64,000 bases of DNA from Bradyrhizobium ottawaense (GTDB lineage: Bacteria; Pseudomonadota; Alphaproteobacteria; Rhizobiales; Xanthobacteraceae): NCBI RefSeq assembly GCF_002278135.3, contig NZ_CP029425.2, positions 2,270,001 to 2,334,000 on the forward strand. Reading direction: 5' to 3'. The notes beneath the pieces are model-generated. The model did not search any database. It was not told where the DNA came from and saw only the letters and a list, made by a program, of their open reading frames with translations. Every line of letters begins with the position of its first letter. Position 1 is the first letter of the stretch. Shown here piece by piece: positions 53,762 to 61,852 of this stretch. A program made the translations under genes and the position numbers.

Positions 53762-54625
53762 ATGACAGTCAAAGCCCTCATCGCCTCTTTCACCCAGCAG
53801 GAAGACCTCAACTTCCTGTTGACCAACCGCATCCCCCGCGCCGCGCTAACCCGCTTCATGGGCTGGTTCTCCAAGATCGAGAATCCGCTTGTGCGGGACT
53901 TCTCGATCGCTCTGTGGAAGCTGTTCTCCGACCTCGATCTGTCGGAGGCGCGCAAGACTCATTTCAAGAGCCTGCACGACTGCTTCACCCGGGAGCTCAA
54001 GCCGGGACTGCGGCCTTTTGATCCCGACCCCTCCATTGTCGCCAGCCCCTCCGACGGCATCGTCGGTGCCCACGGGAAGATCGCCGACACCGAGCTGTTT
54101 CAGGTCAAGGGCGCGCCCTATTCGCTGCTCGACCTGCTCGGCGATTCCGCGCTGGTCGACCAGCACCGCAACGGCTCCTTCGTCACGCTGCGGCTGACCT
54201 CGAGCATGTATCACCGCTTCCATGCACCCTATGACGCGCATATCGAGCGCGTCACGCTGATCCATGGCGATGTCTGGAACGTCAACCCGATCGCCTTGAA
54301 GCGGGTCGAGCGCCTGTTCTGCAAGAACGAGCGCGCGGTGATCCGGACGCACCTTTCGACCGGCGAGGCCGTGACCCTGGTGCCGGTTGCCGCGATCCTG
54401 GTCGCGAGCATCCGCCTGCACTTCCTCGACATGGTGCTGAACGCGCAGACCCGCGGCCCGGTCAATTTCCCCTGCGACGTCAACGTGGCCAAGGGCGAGG
54501 AGCTCGGCTGGTTCGAGCACGGCTCGACCATCATCATCCTCGCGCCCGGCGATTTCACCTTCTGCGACGGCATCGCCGAGGGCACGCGCATTCGCGCCGG
54601 TCAAGCGCTGTTGAGGAGAGGATAG
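53762..54625 (+). CDS. psd: Phosphatidylserine decarboxylase proenzyme, long type
   Basis: A 287-residue pyruvoyl-dependent decarboxylase that converts phosphatidylserine to phosphatidylethanolamine at the inner membrane. The processing site is HGST with Ser255 becoming the pyruvoyl group (instead of the LGST of E. coli). SMYHRFHAPYDAHIERV and FCKNERAVI are conserved motifs. It has the E. coli-type length and is not the 230-residue form usual in rhizobia, so the genome might hold two. The ATG at 53762 starts 35 bases from the divergent aminotransferase gene. Confidence 0.92.
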   Translation: MTVKALIASFTQQEDLNFLLTNRIPRAALTRFMGWFSKIENPLVRDFSIALWKLFSDLDLSEARKTHFKSLHDCFTRELKPGLRPFDPDPSIVASPSDGIVGAHGKIADTELFQVKGAPYSLLDLLGDSALVDQHRNGSFVTLRLTSSMYHRFHAPYDAHIERVTLIHGDVWNVNPIALKRVERLFCKNERAVIRTHLSTGEAVTLVPVAAILVASIRLHFLDMVLNAQTRGPVNFPCDVNVAKGEELGWFEHGSTIIILAPGDFTFCDGIAEGTRIRAGQALLRRG

Positions 54626-54694
54626 CCTTCAATCCGCCGCGTCCGACGCCTATATCGTGCTGCGGGGATGCATAGATCGACACGGATGTGAGTG

Positions 54695-55288
54695 ATGGCG
54701 CGAGCGCCGGTCATGGCGGCGGGTGGTATTGTGCTGCGGCGTGGAGCTGTGCCGCTGATCGCGGTCGTGCGCCAGCGCAAGCGCAACGAATGGGTTTTGC
54801 CCAAGGGAAAGCTCGACGACGGCGAAACGCCGAAACAGGCCGCGCACCGCGAGGTGCTCGAGGAAACTGGACACGACGTCGCCATCCACGAATTCCTCGG
54901 CACGCTCGTCTATCAGTCCGGCGGGCGTTCCAAGGTCGTGCATTTCTGGCGCATGGAAGCTGAGGGCGGTCCGGTCCGCAAGCTGATGAACGACATCAAG
55001 GCGGTCGACTGGCTGCCGCTGGACGACGCGCTTGCGCGCCTGTCGCGCGAATATGAGCGCGCCTTTCTGACCCAGATCGGCCCGATCGCGCTTGCGGCAG
55101 CGGGGCTGGCGTCGCCGCCCGCGCCCCAGCCGACGCCGCCGCTCGCGGCCGACGATATCGATGCAACGCTGCAGACGCTGACGCCGGCCGAAGCCGCATC
55201 CGTCGAGGAGCTGCGGCATGGTCTCCTGCAGAAGGTGAAGGCCTGGCTGCGCGGCGAGCTTGCGGGGAGAGGTCGGATTGCATCGTAG
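54695..55288 (+). CDS. Nudix hydrolase
   Basis: A 197-residue hydrolase of nucleoside diphosphates linked to other groups. The Nudix box is GKLDDGETPKQAAHREVLEETG, with the RE-x2-EE core intact (residues about 40-62, read in parts). The N-terminal VMAAGGIVLRRG matches MutT-like members. After the domain comes a proline- and alanine-rich linker and a helical C-terminal segment of about 45 residues, which is unusual. The ATG at 54695 is preferred to a GTG directly before it. It follows psd by 69 bases on the same strand. Substrate unknown. Confidence 0.88.
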   Translation: MARAPVMAAGGIVLRRGAVPLIAVVRQRKRNEWVLPKGKLDDGETPKQAAHREVLEETGHDVAIHEFLGTLVYQSGGRSKVVHFWRMEAEGGPVRKLMNDIKAVDWLPLDDALARLSREYERAFLTQIGPIALAAAGLASPPAPQPTPPLAADDIDATLQTLTPAEAASVEELRHGLLQKVKAWLRGELAGRGRIAS

Positions 55289-55400
55289 ATGCAATCCGGG
55301 TGGGGGCACTCTCCGCGAGTTTCACTGCCACTATTTCTGCGGAAGCAGCCCCTCACCCTAGGCGAGGAAGCAGCCCCTCACCCTAGGCGAGGAAGCGCAC
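55263..55400. repeat. Palindromic repeat, family G remnant with a tandem 25-base duplication
   Basis: GCGGGGAGAGGTCGGATTGCATCGTAGATGCAATCCGGGTGGGGGC is a diverged version (in pieces) of the 51843-52020 element. Inside it, GAAGCAGCCCCTCACCC with TAGGCGAG is repeated twice without a gap at 55338-55387. It overlaps the end of the Nudix gene, whose last codons and stop lie in the repeat. Confidence 0.75.
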
Positions 55401-55425
55401 CGAGCGCGCTCATGCACGCCGAACT

Positions 55426-56889
55426 TTACCGCCGCTCCTTCTCCTTCGGAGCCGGCGCCGGTCTGCGCGGCGCTACGGGGCGTTGCGCGGCAGGGAGGCG
55501 CTGCTGGAAGCCGCCGGGTCGCTGCATGCCCGGCGGTTGGACTGCGGGCGGATGGGCCGGCTGCATGCCGGTGCGCGGCAGTTGCGACTGCGGATGAGTC
55601 CCGCCCGGCTGTGACGGCACGACTCCTCCGGGCTGAATCTGCCCACCACGCTGCGGCTGTGTTTGCGGCGTGGCGTTCGGCGGGGTGGCTTGTCCAGGGC
55701 GCGTTGGACGCCCTGCGCCTTGCTGCTCGCCGCGCTGCGGCTGGCCTTGTTGCTGTTGTCCTCGCGGCAGTTGCCCCTGGCCCGCACGCGGCGTGCCCGG
55801 TTGCACGACGCCGCCTTGTCCTTGTTGTCCTTGCCGCGGCGGCTGCTGCGTTCCTTGCCGGCCCGGCGTGCCCGGCTGCTGCTGACCCGGACGGTTGTTC
55901 TGACCGGGCTGGCCGTTCGGCCGCTGCGGCTGTTGGCCAGGTGCGGTCGTCGGCCGCAATTGTTGTTGCTGCGGCGCCTGGGCCGGCCGCGGAATGCGGC
56001 TGAGCGCGGTCGGATTGGCGCGGCGGAAGTCACGCTGCTCGGTGACGATCTGGCGGCCCGTGGTTTGCGCCAGATGCACCTGGCCGACGAAACCGCGGTC
56101 GCGTGCGATCTGTTGCGCGGGAATCGTGATCGGCACCGCGGCGAAGCGCATGATTCCGGCAGTGGCCGCGCCGGGCCGGATCGCAAAGCCGCTCGCGCCT
56201 TGCGTCAGCGCGCCGAGTCGCGTGCCGCTGGTGCGGTCGTCGACGTCGATGTGGCCGACGCGGCCGTCGGCGTCGGGATAGAGCTTGATGTTGACGTTGC
56301 GCGCGCTGCTCGCTGCCGCGCCTTCAGGCACCTCGACGACGCCGGTGGTGCCGCGGATGCCGAGCGTCGCGGTCGGCGTCGTGATTTTCATGTTACCGGT
56401 CTTCGCCACCGCAGCTGCAACGAAGGCCACTGTGCCCTTTCCGACGTCGAATATCCCTGAGTTCTGCCTGCCGCCGTCCTCATAGACGTAATTGTCGATG
56501 GTGATCTTCGAGCTGGCTGAAAGATTGAACGTGGTGGCGTCGTCGAAAGTGATGCCGACCGTGGAGTTCGACGAGGTCTGCACCACGTCGTTGAGATAGA
56601 TGTCGTCGCGCACGCGCAGCGGATAGGAATTCTTGTCACGGATCACGGTCGCGATGCCCGTGACGGTCGCAACGTTGCCGATCGGCTCGACGGCGGCGGG
56701 TTGTGCGTCCGCGGCCGGTGTCGGTGAAGCCGATGGCGTCGGGGAGGGCGCTGGCGCCGGCTGCGCTTGTGGCTGGGCCTGGGCGACTTCGATCGCATCG
56801 GATGCGATCGCAATGCTCGCGCCTGCCAGCGGCAATGCCGGCAGCACGAGCGCGAACACGAAGCGGCGCCAGGCCAGCATTGATGTCAC
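55426..56889 (-). CDS. FecR-domain protein with long Gln/Pro-rich tail
   Basis: A 487-residue exported protein. Signal peptide about 1-30. After a proline-rich linker, a FecR-like domain covers about 70-215 (VATVTGIATVIRDKNSYPLRVRDDIYLNDVVQTS and KITTPTATLGIRGTTGVVEV, in parts). The last 200 residues are a low-complexity tail of Pro, Gln, Gly and Arg. FecR proteins normally relay a signal between a TonB receptor and an anti-sigma site; no such gene is nearby. So this is likely a FecR-domain adhesin or envelope protein of the type seen in many proteobacteria. GTG at 56889 is the likely start because GGGAC is upstream; ATG at 56880 has nothing. Confidence 0.82.
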   Translation of the reverse strand: MTSMLAWRRFVFALVLPALPLAGASIAIASDAIEVAQAQPQAQPAPAPSPTPSASPTPAADAQPAAVEPIGNVATVTGIATVIRDKNSYPLRVRDDIYLNDVVQTSSNSTVGITFDDATTFNLSASSKITIDNYVYEDGGRQNSGIFDVGKGTVAFVAAAVAKTGNMKITTPTATLGIRGTTGVVEVPEGAAASSARNVNIKLYPDADGRVGHIDVDDRTSGTRLGALTQGASGFAIRPGAATAGIMRFAAVPITIPAQQIARDRGFVGQVHLAQTTGRQIVTEQRDFRRANPTALSRIPRPAQAPQQQQLRPTTAPGQQPQRPNGQPGQNNRPGQQQPGTPGRQGTQQPPRQGQQGQGGVVQPGTPRAGQGQLPRGQQQQGQPQRGEQQGAGRPTRPGQATPPNATPQTQPQRGGQIQPGGVVPSQPGGTHPQSQLPRTGMQPAHPPAVQPPGMQRPGGFQQRLPAAQRPVAPRRPAPAPKEKERR

Positions 56890-57031
56890 GAGGAAGTCCC
56901 GGTGAGAACGCGAGCGAGATCGGTTGATATCAGCCGGGGGGACCTGAATGGTGGATGAACGTGTGTGGCAGGAGGAGGGCCGAACGTTCAGACGTCACGT
57001 TCGGTGAGGGATTTGGCGCCGCCTTCTTACT

Positions 57032-57138
57032 CGTCATTCCGGGGCGCGACGAAGTCGCGAACCCGGAATCTCGAAGTTGTGGTGCGAGTTCGCCGCGCGA
57101 GATCCCGGGTTCGATGCTTCGCATCGCCCCGGGATGAC
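57032..57138. repeat. Dispersed palindromic repeat, family B (copy 2)
   Basis: CGTCATTCCGGGGCGCGAC with GAACCCGGAATC on the left, GATCCCGGGTTCGATGC and CGCCCCGGGATGACA on the right. Same layout as 2685-2789, with a different loop. It lies between the FecR-domain gene promoter and the 3' end of a DUF2147 gene. Confidence 0.88.
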
Positions 57139-57148
57139 ACCTGCGGTG

Positions 57149-57913
57149 TCAGCTCACGCGCTTCCAGGTCTGGCCGCCGCAGAACATGCCGCCGAAGGCG
57201 CAACCCTGCACGCGCATCGCATTCGGACCCTTCATCGCGATGGTCGAGTCGTAATTGCGGCCGGAGTCGGGATCGTGGATGCGGCCGCTCCACTTCGAGC
57301 CCTCTGGCTTCATGTTGATCAGGATGCGCGCATTGGTCTTTTCGGCATAGCCGCAGAGATTGGCGCCGCACTGCTCGACGCGGACATTGCCCTTGTTCTC
57401 TTCGGTGGCCCAGACGCCGATCGGCGTGTTGGCAACCACCACAGGCGCCGGAGCAACCGCGACCGGCGCGGGTGCAGGAGCAGGAGCCGCGACGGGCGCC
57501 GGCTGCGTATTGGCGTCAAAGCCGACCGACGGCGCGGCAGCAGCCGTCGCGGCCGGAGCGGCGGGAGCCGTGACCGCGGGCGCGGCCGGCGCGGTCGCCT
57601 GCGCCGGCGCCTGCTGCACCGGCTGCTGCTGCACCGAAGCTGGCGCGGGCTGCGCAGTCGTCGTGCTTGGCGTGGTGTCGTCATCGTCCTTGGAGCCGCC
57701 AAGGCCCTTCAGGTTGATGTTGTTCAGCTTGATCGGCTTGTCCGACAGGCCCGGCGCAACGATGGTCACGCAGTTGAGCGAGGCGCAGTTGCGCGGCGTC
57801 TCGATGCGGATGTGCTGGCCTTCGATCTGGAACGAGATCGTGTTGCCGCCGGCATGGGCGGCGGCGGTCGACGCCAGAAAGAGCGCGGTGGCGGCGATGG
57901 TGAGCTTGTTCAT
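57149..57913 (-). CDS. Exported DUF2147 family protein (paralogue 1)
   Basis: A 254-residue exported protein. Signal peptide 1-22. The first domain (about 23-55) has NTISFQIEGQHIRIETPRNCASLNCV, with two cysteines. A long Ala/Pro/Gln-rich linker (about 85-160) follows. The C-terminal DUF2147 domain (162-254) starts IGVWATEENKGNVRVEQCGANLCGYAEK and has further cysteines (CAFGGMFCGGQTW). The divergent gene at 58107 has the same three-part structure. The ATG at 57913 is the only one before the signal peptide. Function unknown; envelope stress or surface role is possible. Confidence 0.85.
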   Translation of the reverse strand: MNKLTIAATALFLASTAAAHAGGNTISFQIEGQHIRIETPRNCASLNCVTIVAPGLSDKPIKLNNINLKGLGGSKDDDDTTPSTTTAQPAPASVQQQPVQQAPAQATAPAAPAVTAPAAPAATAAAAPSVGFDANTQPAPVAAPAPAPAPVAVAPAPVVVANTPIGVWATEENKGNVRVEQCGANLCGYAEKTNARILINMKPEGSKWSGRIHDPDSGRNYDSTIAMKGPNAMRVQGCAFGGMFCGGQTWKRVS

Positions 57914-58106
57914 GACAACCTCCGAAAATGGCGTGGTCCCGATGGACTGAAGTCGCCGGTGGATGAAGCGTGGTTCGAGCCTACGCCGGCCTGGCCGGGC
58001 GTTCTGTGATGGGGGTCACAACGGTGCCGCGCCGTCTGGGTGAGGCAGCGCACATTCAGCCGCGTCGCCTCGGCGTAAGCTCGCGGCGACACTCAGGGAG
58101 GTGTGG

Positions 58107-58982
58107 ATGAAACGGCTTGCGACTTCGCTTGGCACCTTGATCGCACTGATGGCGATCACGCCCGCGGCCGTGGCCGGTTCCTATTCCTTCTCGATCGGCG
58201 GTCACCGGTTCCATGTCGAGTCGCCGCGCAATTGCCGGTCGGCCTCTTGTGTGTCGGTCTCCAGCCGCAGCCTTCGATCGACAGACGATGTCGACACGAC
58301 ATCAGCCGCGCCGCCTGCGGTCGCACCGCTGCAGCCGGCCTATCCCGCAGCTCCCGTCCGACCGGCGCAAGCAACCATCGTCGTGCCGCCACCGGCGCCG
58401 ACCGGCCCTGTCGTCACCGCGACGACGTCGCAGCCCGTTGTCCTGCCGCCGCCAAGGGTCGAGGCGCCGACACTCGTCACGCCGAGCCTCAATCCGCCAC
58501 GGATCGACCCGCCGCGAATGGATCCGCCGAAGATCGTTACGCTCGATCCGCCGCGCATGGAGCCGCCGCCCTTCCCAAGTCCCGAGATCAAGCAGACCGC
58601 AACGGTCGCACAGCGCAGCGACGATGAGCCGGCTTATATGCCACTGGGCGAATGGGAGAGCCCCGGCGCCAAGGGCACGGTTCGCATCGAACGCTGTGGC
58701 CCCGCACTGTGCGGTTACGCGCTGACGGAGGCGTCGAGCCGCGGCGAGAGCGTGCTCGTCAACATGAAGCCGAAGTCGCACGACGTCTGGACCGGCAACA
58801 TCTACAGCCGCTCCAGCGGCAACACCTATTACGCGACCATGACGCTGAAGAGCTCCGGCCGGCTCCACGTCGAAGCCTGCGCGCTCGGCCGCTTCTGGTG
58901 CTCCGGCAACGACTGGACGCGGATCGAGGCGCCGCGAGAGCAAATGCTCACGACGTCGCGGCAATGGAGCGCGCGGTCGTAG
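58107..58982 (+). CDS. Exported DUF2147 family protein (paralogue 2)
   Basis: A 291-residue exported protein, paralogous to the divergent gene at 57149. Signal peptide 1-24. N-terminal domain YSFSIGGHRFHVESPRNCRSASCVSVS matches PRNC-x-S-x-x-CV of the paralogue. A Pro-rich linker with several PPR(I/M)DPP repeats follows. The C-terminal DUF2147 domain contains LGEWESPGAKGTVRIERCGPALCGYAL and CALGRFWCSGNDW. GGGAGG lies six bases before the ATG at 58107. The two starts are 193 bases apart, so they share a control region. The repeats differ in the linker, which points to old duplication. Confidence 0.85.
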   Translation: MKRLATSLGTLIALMAITPAAVAGSYSFSIGGHRFHVESPRNCRSASCVSVSSRSLRSTDDVDTTSAAPPAVAPLQPAYPAAPVRPAQATIVVPPPAPTGPVVTATTSQPVVLPPPRVEAPTLVTPSLNPPRIDPPRMDPPKIVTLDPPRMEPPPFPSPEIKQTATVAQRSDDEPAYMPLGEWESPGAKGTVRIERCGPALCGYALTEASSRGESVLVNMKPKSHDVWTGNIYSRSSGNTYYATMTLKSSGRLHVEACALGRFWCSGNDWTRIEAPREQMLTTSRQWSARS

Positions 58983-59045
58983 TTTTTCTCCCCCTCTCCC
59001 CTTGCGGGAGAAGGGACGAAGAGCGTGTATCGGAGCGATAAGCCG

Positions 59046-59129
59046 CTAAATCATGCCGAGCACGATGGCGCCGACGAAGGCCATGGCGAGGTATGCGGCG
59101 ACAACGCTCAGTCTCCCGGCGAACGTCAT
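59046..59129 (-). CDS. 27-residue single-helix membrane protein
   Basis: A very short protein: MTFAGRLSVV followed by AAYLAMAFVGAIVLGMI and stop. It is almost only a membrane helix with one arginine at the N-terminal side, which sets the N-in orientation. A strong ribosome site GGAGGG lies eight bases before the ATG at 59129. It is in the gap between the DUF2147 gene and the divergent extensin-like gene. Small single-helix proteins of this kind often regulate transporters or oxidases. No direct functional evidence exists. Confidence 0.65.
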   Translation of the reverse strand: MTFAGRLSVVAAYLAMAFVGAIVLGMI

Positions 59130-59308
59130 GAGGTCGCTCCCTCCATGCGCGCCGCTTTGCGCGCAGGCATCATGGTTAACAGAGAGTCTCCTTGCGAAAA
59201 AGTCAGGCTTGCTGTCGCTCAGCCTGCCGGCTCCGGGCCCGTATGGTTAAAGAACTCTGAAATCAACGTGTTGAAGAGTCTTTAAGTAAATTCACCGAAC
59301 GTGCGTGC

Positions 59309-60514
59309 ATGACGCGCGGAGTTCGTTTGTATCTCGTCGGCTCCATCGTCCTTGTTTCGCTAGCGGGTTGCGGACGCGGCTTCTTCCAGGCCGAACGCGA
59401 ACCGTGGCGAGCCGAGGCCGAAGCCGCATGCCTGAAATCGGGCGCGGTGAAAGAGGGGCCGGATCTCGTCCGCATCGACCCGATCTCCGGGCCCGGCATG
59501 TGCGGCGCCGAGTTTCCGCTCAAGGTCGCCGCCATCGGCGAAGCCTCGAGCAGCTACGGCTTTGCCGACGAGGAGCTGCGCCCGCCGGGCAGCATCGGCG
59601 GCCAACCGCGCTGGCCGGTGACGCAGCCGCGGTCGACTACGCCGCAGAGCCAGAACTATCCGGCATCGTCCTATCCGCAACGATCGAACTATCCCGAAAG
59701 CGCGGTGCGCCAACCCTCCGGCTATGGCAGCTCAAGCGGGCCGGTGTCACTGAACGCGCCCGGCGTGGCGGCGCAGGAGGACGAGATCGACCTGCCGCCC
59801 GACGGCACCGATGCCGCGGGCGCGGCGCGCTACATGAATTCGCCGAGCTATCCGGCGCGGCCGGCACCTTACTCGCAGGCGCCTGCGCAGCAGCCGCCGC
59901 CGCGCCTTGGCCCGGCGCAGGGCAATCCCGTCACGGCCGTCGGTCCGGTCGCGATCAAGCCGACCGCGACGCTCGCCTGTCCGATCGTGTCCGAGCTCGA
60001 CCGCTGGCTCGCCGACACCGTGCAGCCTTCGGCGATGCGCTGGTTCGGCGTCCGCGTCGCCGAGATCAAGCAGATCTCCGCCTATTCCTGCCGCGGCATG
60101 AACGGCAATCCGCATTCCCACATCTCCGAACACGCCTTCGGCAACGCGCTCGACATTGCCGCCTTCGTGCTCGCCGACGGCCGCCGCGTCACCGTGAAGG
60201 ACGGCTGGCGCGGCATGCCGGAGGAGCAGGGATTTTTGCGCGACGTACAGTCGGGCGCTTGCGCGCATTTCACCACCGTGCTCGCGCCGGGGTCGAACGT
60301 CTATCACTACGATCACATCCACGTCGATCTGATGCGCCGTGCCAGCCGCCGCCTGATCTGTCAGCCCGCCGCCGTCTCCGGTGAAGAGGTGGCCTCGCGC
60401 GCGCAGTCGCGCAGGCCGTACGCGAATGCGCGCGAGCCTTCCGTGACCGGCTCGCTCGGTGTGCGCAAGAGCACGGGGCACAAGCGCGAGGAAGACGATT
60501 ACACCGACGATTAG
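59309..60514 (+). CDS. Extensin-like C-terminal domain lipoprotein
   Basis: A 401-residue lipoprotein. The lipobox LVSLAGC places the lipidated cysteine at about residue 21. After a charged segment and a long Pro/Ser/Gln/Tyr-rich linker, the extensin-like C-terminal domain (about 220-350) contains CPIVSELDRWLADTVQPSAMRWFG, SYSCRGM-like AYSCRGMNGNPHSHISEHAFGNALDIAAF (in parts), and YHYDHIHVDLM. The SEHxxGxALD and HxH metal-type motifs resemble D-Ala-D-Ala carboxypeptidase folds. So it may be a zinc peptidase on peptidoglycan. Start ATG at 59309. Outer- or inner-membrane anchored. Confidence 0.9.
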   Translation: MTRGVRLYLVGSIVLVSLAGCGRGFFQAEREPWRAEAEAACLKSGAVKEGPDLVRIDPISGPGMCGAEFPLKVAAIGEASSSYGFADEELRPPGSIGGQPRWPVTQPRSTTPQSQNYPASSYPQRSNYPESAVRQPSGYGSSSGPVSLNAPGVAAQEDEIDLPPDGTDAAGAARYMNSPSYPARPAPYSQAPAQQPPPRLGPAQGNPVTAVGPVAIKPTATLACPIVSELDRWLADTVQPSAMRWFGVRVAEIKQISAYSCRGMNGNPHSHISEHAFGNALDIAAFVLADGRRVTVKDGWRGMPEEQGFLRDVQSGACAHFTTVLAPGSNVYHYDHIHVDLMRRASRRLICQPAAVSGEEVASRAQSRRPYANAREPSVTGSLGVRKSTGHKREEDDYTDD

Positions 60515-60607
60515 ACGGACGCAGCTGCTCTTGTCGCCCGGATGAGCCAACGGGTCGGCGCGAAGCGCCGCCCGATGACAGGCTCCGCGATATCCGGGGA
60601 TAATGGT

Positions 60608-60637
60608 CCCGCATGTCGCTGCACTCACGCGGGCTAC
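60608..60637 (-). repeat. 30-base REP-like hairpin (copy 3)
   Basis: On the minus strand: GTAGCCCGCGTG, AGTGCAGCGA, CATGCGGG. Same element as at 21243-21272, differing at three positions. It lies directly beyond the stop codon of the leftward DUF6665-like gene, and may act as part of its terminator. Confidence 0.75.
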
Positions 60638-60640
60638 GAT

Positions 60641-60976
60641 CTACGTCCGCTTCGCCGGTGCGGGGACCAACCCCATGCAGAGCTGCACCTCGCCCGGGAC
60701 ATTGTAGGTGCGCATGATATGGCGGCTGTCGCGCAGGCCGGTCGCCTCACGCTGCACCACGAACATCCAGAGCGCCTGACCGGCTTCCATCACCAGCTTG
60801 CGCCTGGCCGGTTGCATCGAGGCCGGCAGCTCCGAGAGCGCGTGGGCGGCGTCGAACTCGCGCAAGCGGGTTAGCGCCTGTTCGAGTGTGCGGCCCATCC
60901 GTCCAAGCGCCGAGGCCTGTTCCTGAACGATCTCGTAATGGAGGATATCGACGGGCGGGCGAAGATCACGGGACAT
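60641..60976 (-). CDS. DUF6665-like hypothetical protein
   Basis: A 111-residue soluble helical protein: MSRDLRPPVDILHYEIVQEQASALGRMGRTLEQALTRL (in parts), then LVMEAGQALWMFVVQREATGL and RTYNVPGEVQLCMGL. I believe this matches a family called DUF6665, with no known function, but cannot confirm it. The ATG at 60976 is the only sensible start. It follows the TetR gene on the same strand, 44 bases away, so the two may be co-transcribed. Confidence 0.7.
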   Translation of the reverse strand: MSRDLRPPVDILHYEIVQEQASALGRMGRTLEQALTRLREFDAAHALSELPASMQPARRKLVMEAGQALWMFVVQREATGLRDSRHIMRTYNVPGEVQLCMGLVPAPAKRT

Positions 60977-61020
60977 GACCGCAAATATAGTGCCGCCTGA
61001 CGGGCCTGCGCAACGCGCAG

Positions 61021-61656
61021 CTACTTCGCCTTGTATGCCGCCATAAACATCCGCGTCGCACTGTCGACGACCTCGGTCATGCGCTGTTCCGACGGCGCGG
61101 GCGCGGCCTGGAACACGAAGGGCAGAAAGAGGGACGCCTTGCACAGCTCCATGAACTGGGAGGCGGCAAGGTTGCAATCGTCGATCTTGAGATGGCCCGA
61201 GGCGACATGGGCTTTGAGATAGTCGGAGAGGCGGTTGATCGACTTGTCCAGCACCCGCGCATAATAGCGGCGGCCGACATCGGGCATGCGCTCGGCGATC
61301 GCCATCACGGTGCGGATCGCCGATCCGCCGCCGGGCCGGCAGAGCAGATGGATATAGGCCCGGCCGAACTCCTTCAGCGTGGTCTCGGCATCGCGCGCCG
61401 GATCGAAATTGAACACGACCTGGCCGAACTGGAGCGCCTCCTGCTCGAGGATGGCTTCGAACAGCGCGCTTTTGTCGGCGAAGTAGACGTAGAGGGTGCC
61501 CTTGGAGACCTGCGCGGCGCGCGCGATCTCGCCCATGCTGGCGCCGTCGAAGCCGAGATCCATGAACACTTTGCGGGCGCCGTCCAGGATCTGGCGACGC
61601 TTGGAGCCGTCCTCCTCCTGGATGACGTGCAGATGATCGCGGCCGGCTACAACCAT
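61021..61656 (-). CDS. TetR family transcriptional repressor
   Basis: A 211-residue TetR-type regulator. The DNA-binding domain has GARKVFMDLGFDGASMGEIARAAQVSKGTLYVYFADKSALF, in which ASMGEIARAAQVSKGTLYVYF is the helix-turn-helix (residues about 39-59, in parts). The C-terminal domain (TetR_C) binds a ligand. The ATG at 61656 has no strong ribosome site. It is divergent from an EmrA/EmrB efflux pair. A perfect palindrome between them (61755-61777) is the predicted operator. So it most likely represses the pump until an inducer binds. Confidence 0.93.
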   Translation of the reverse strand: MVVAGRDHLHVIQEEDGSKRRQILDGARKVFMDLGFDGASMGEIARAAQVSKGTLYVYFADKSALFEAILEQEALQFGQVVFNFDPARDAETTLKEFGRAYIHLLCRPGGGSAIRTVMAIAERMPDVGRRYYARVLDKSINRLSDYLKAHVASGHLKIDDCNLAASQFMELCKASLFLPFVFQAAPAPSEQRMTEVVDSATRMFMAAYKAK

Positions 61657-61754
61657 TGGTTCAGGGTCTCGGCAGGTTTTTGAGTCGGGTCTGCGGCCAT
61701 GAAACCCGAATAAAGGATTCTCGTCAGTAGGGTCCGGCCGGGATTATTATGTAT

Positions 61755-61777
61755 ATTGACCGAACCGTTCGGTCAAT
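61755..61777. promoter_or_regulatory. TetR-type operator, perfect 23-base palindrome
   Basis: ATTGACCGAAC-C-GTTCGGTCAAT, an 11-1-11 perfect inverted repeat. TTGACC with TCAATGG resemble the -35 region of a promoter, so a bound repressor would block transcription. It lies between the divergent tetR and emrA-like genes, 76 bases before the latter. Confidence 0.85.
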
Positions 61778-61852
61778 GGTATTTGGATTAGCGAGAGGGA
61801 ACAGTCCGCACGCCGGCTGTCTCTTTGATCGCGCTTTTTTGGGGAGGCCTTT

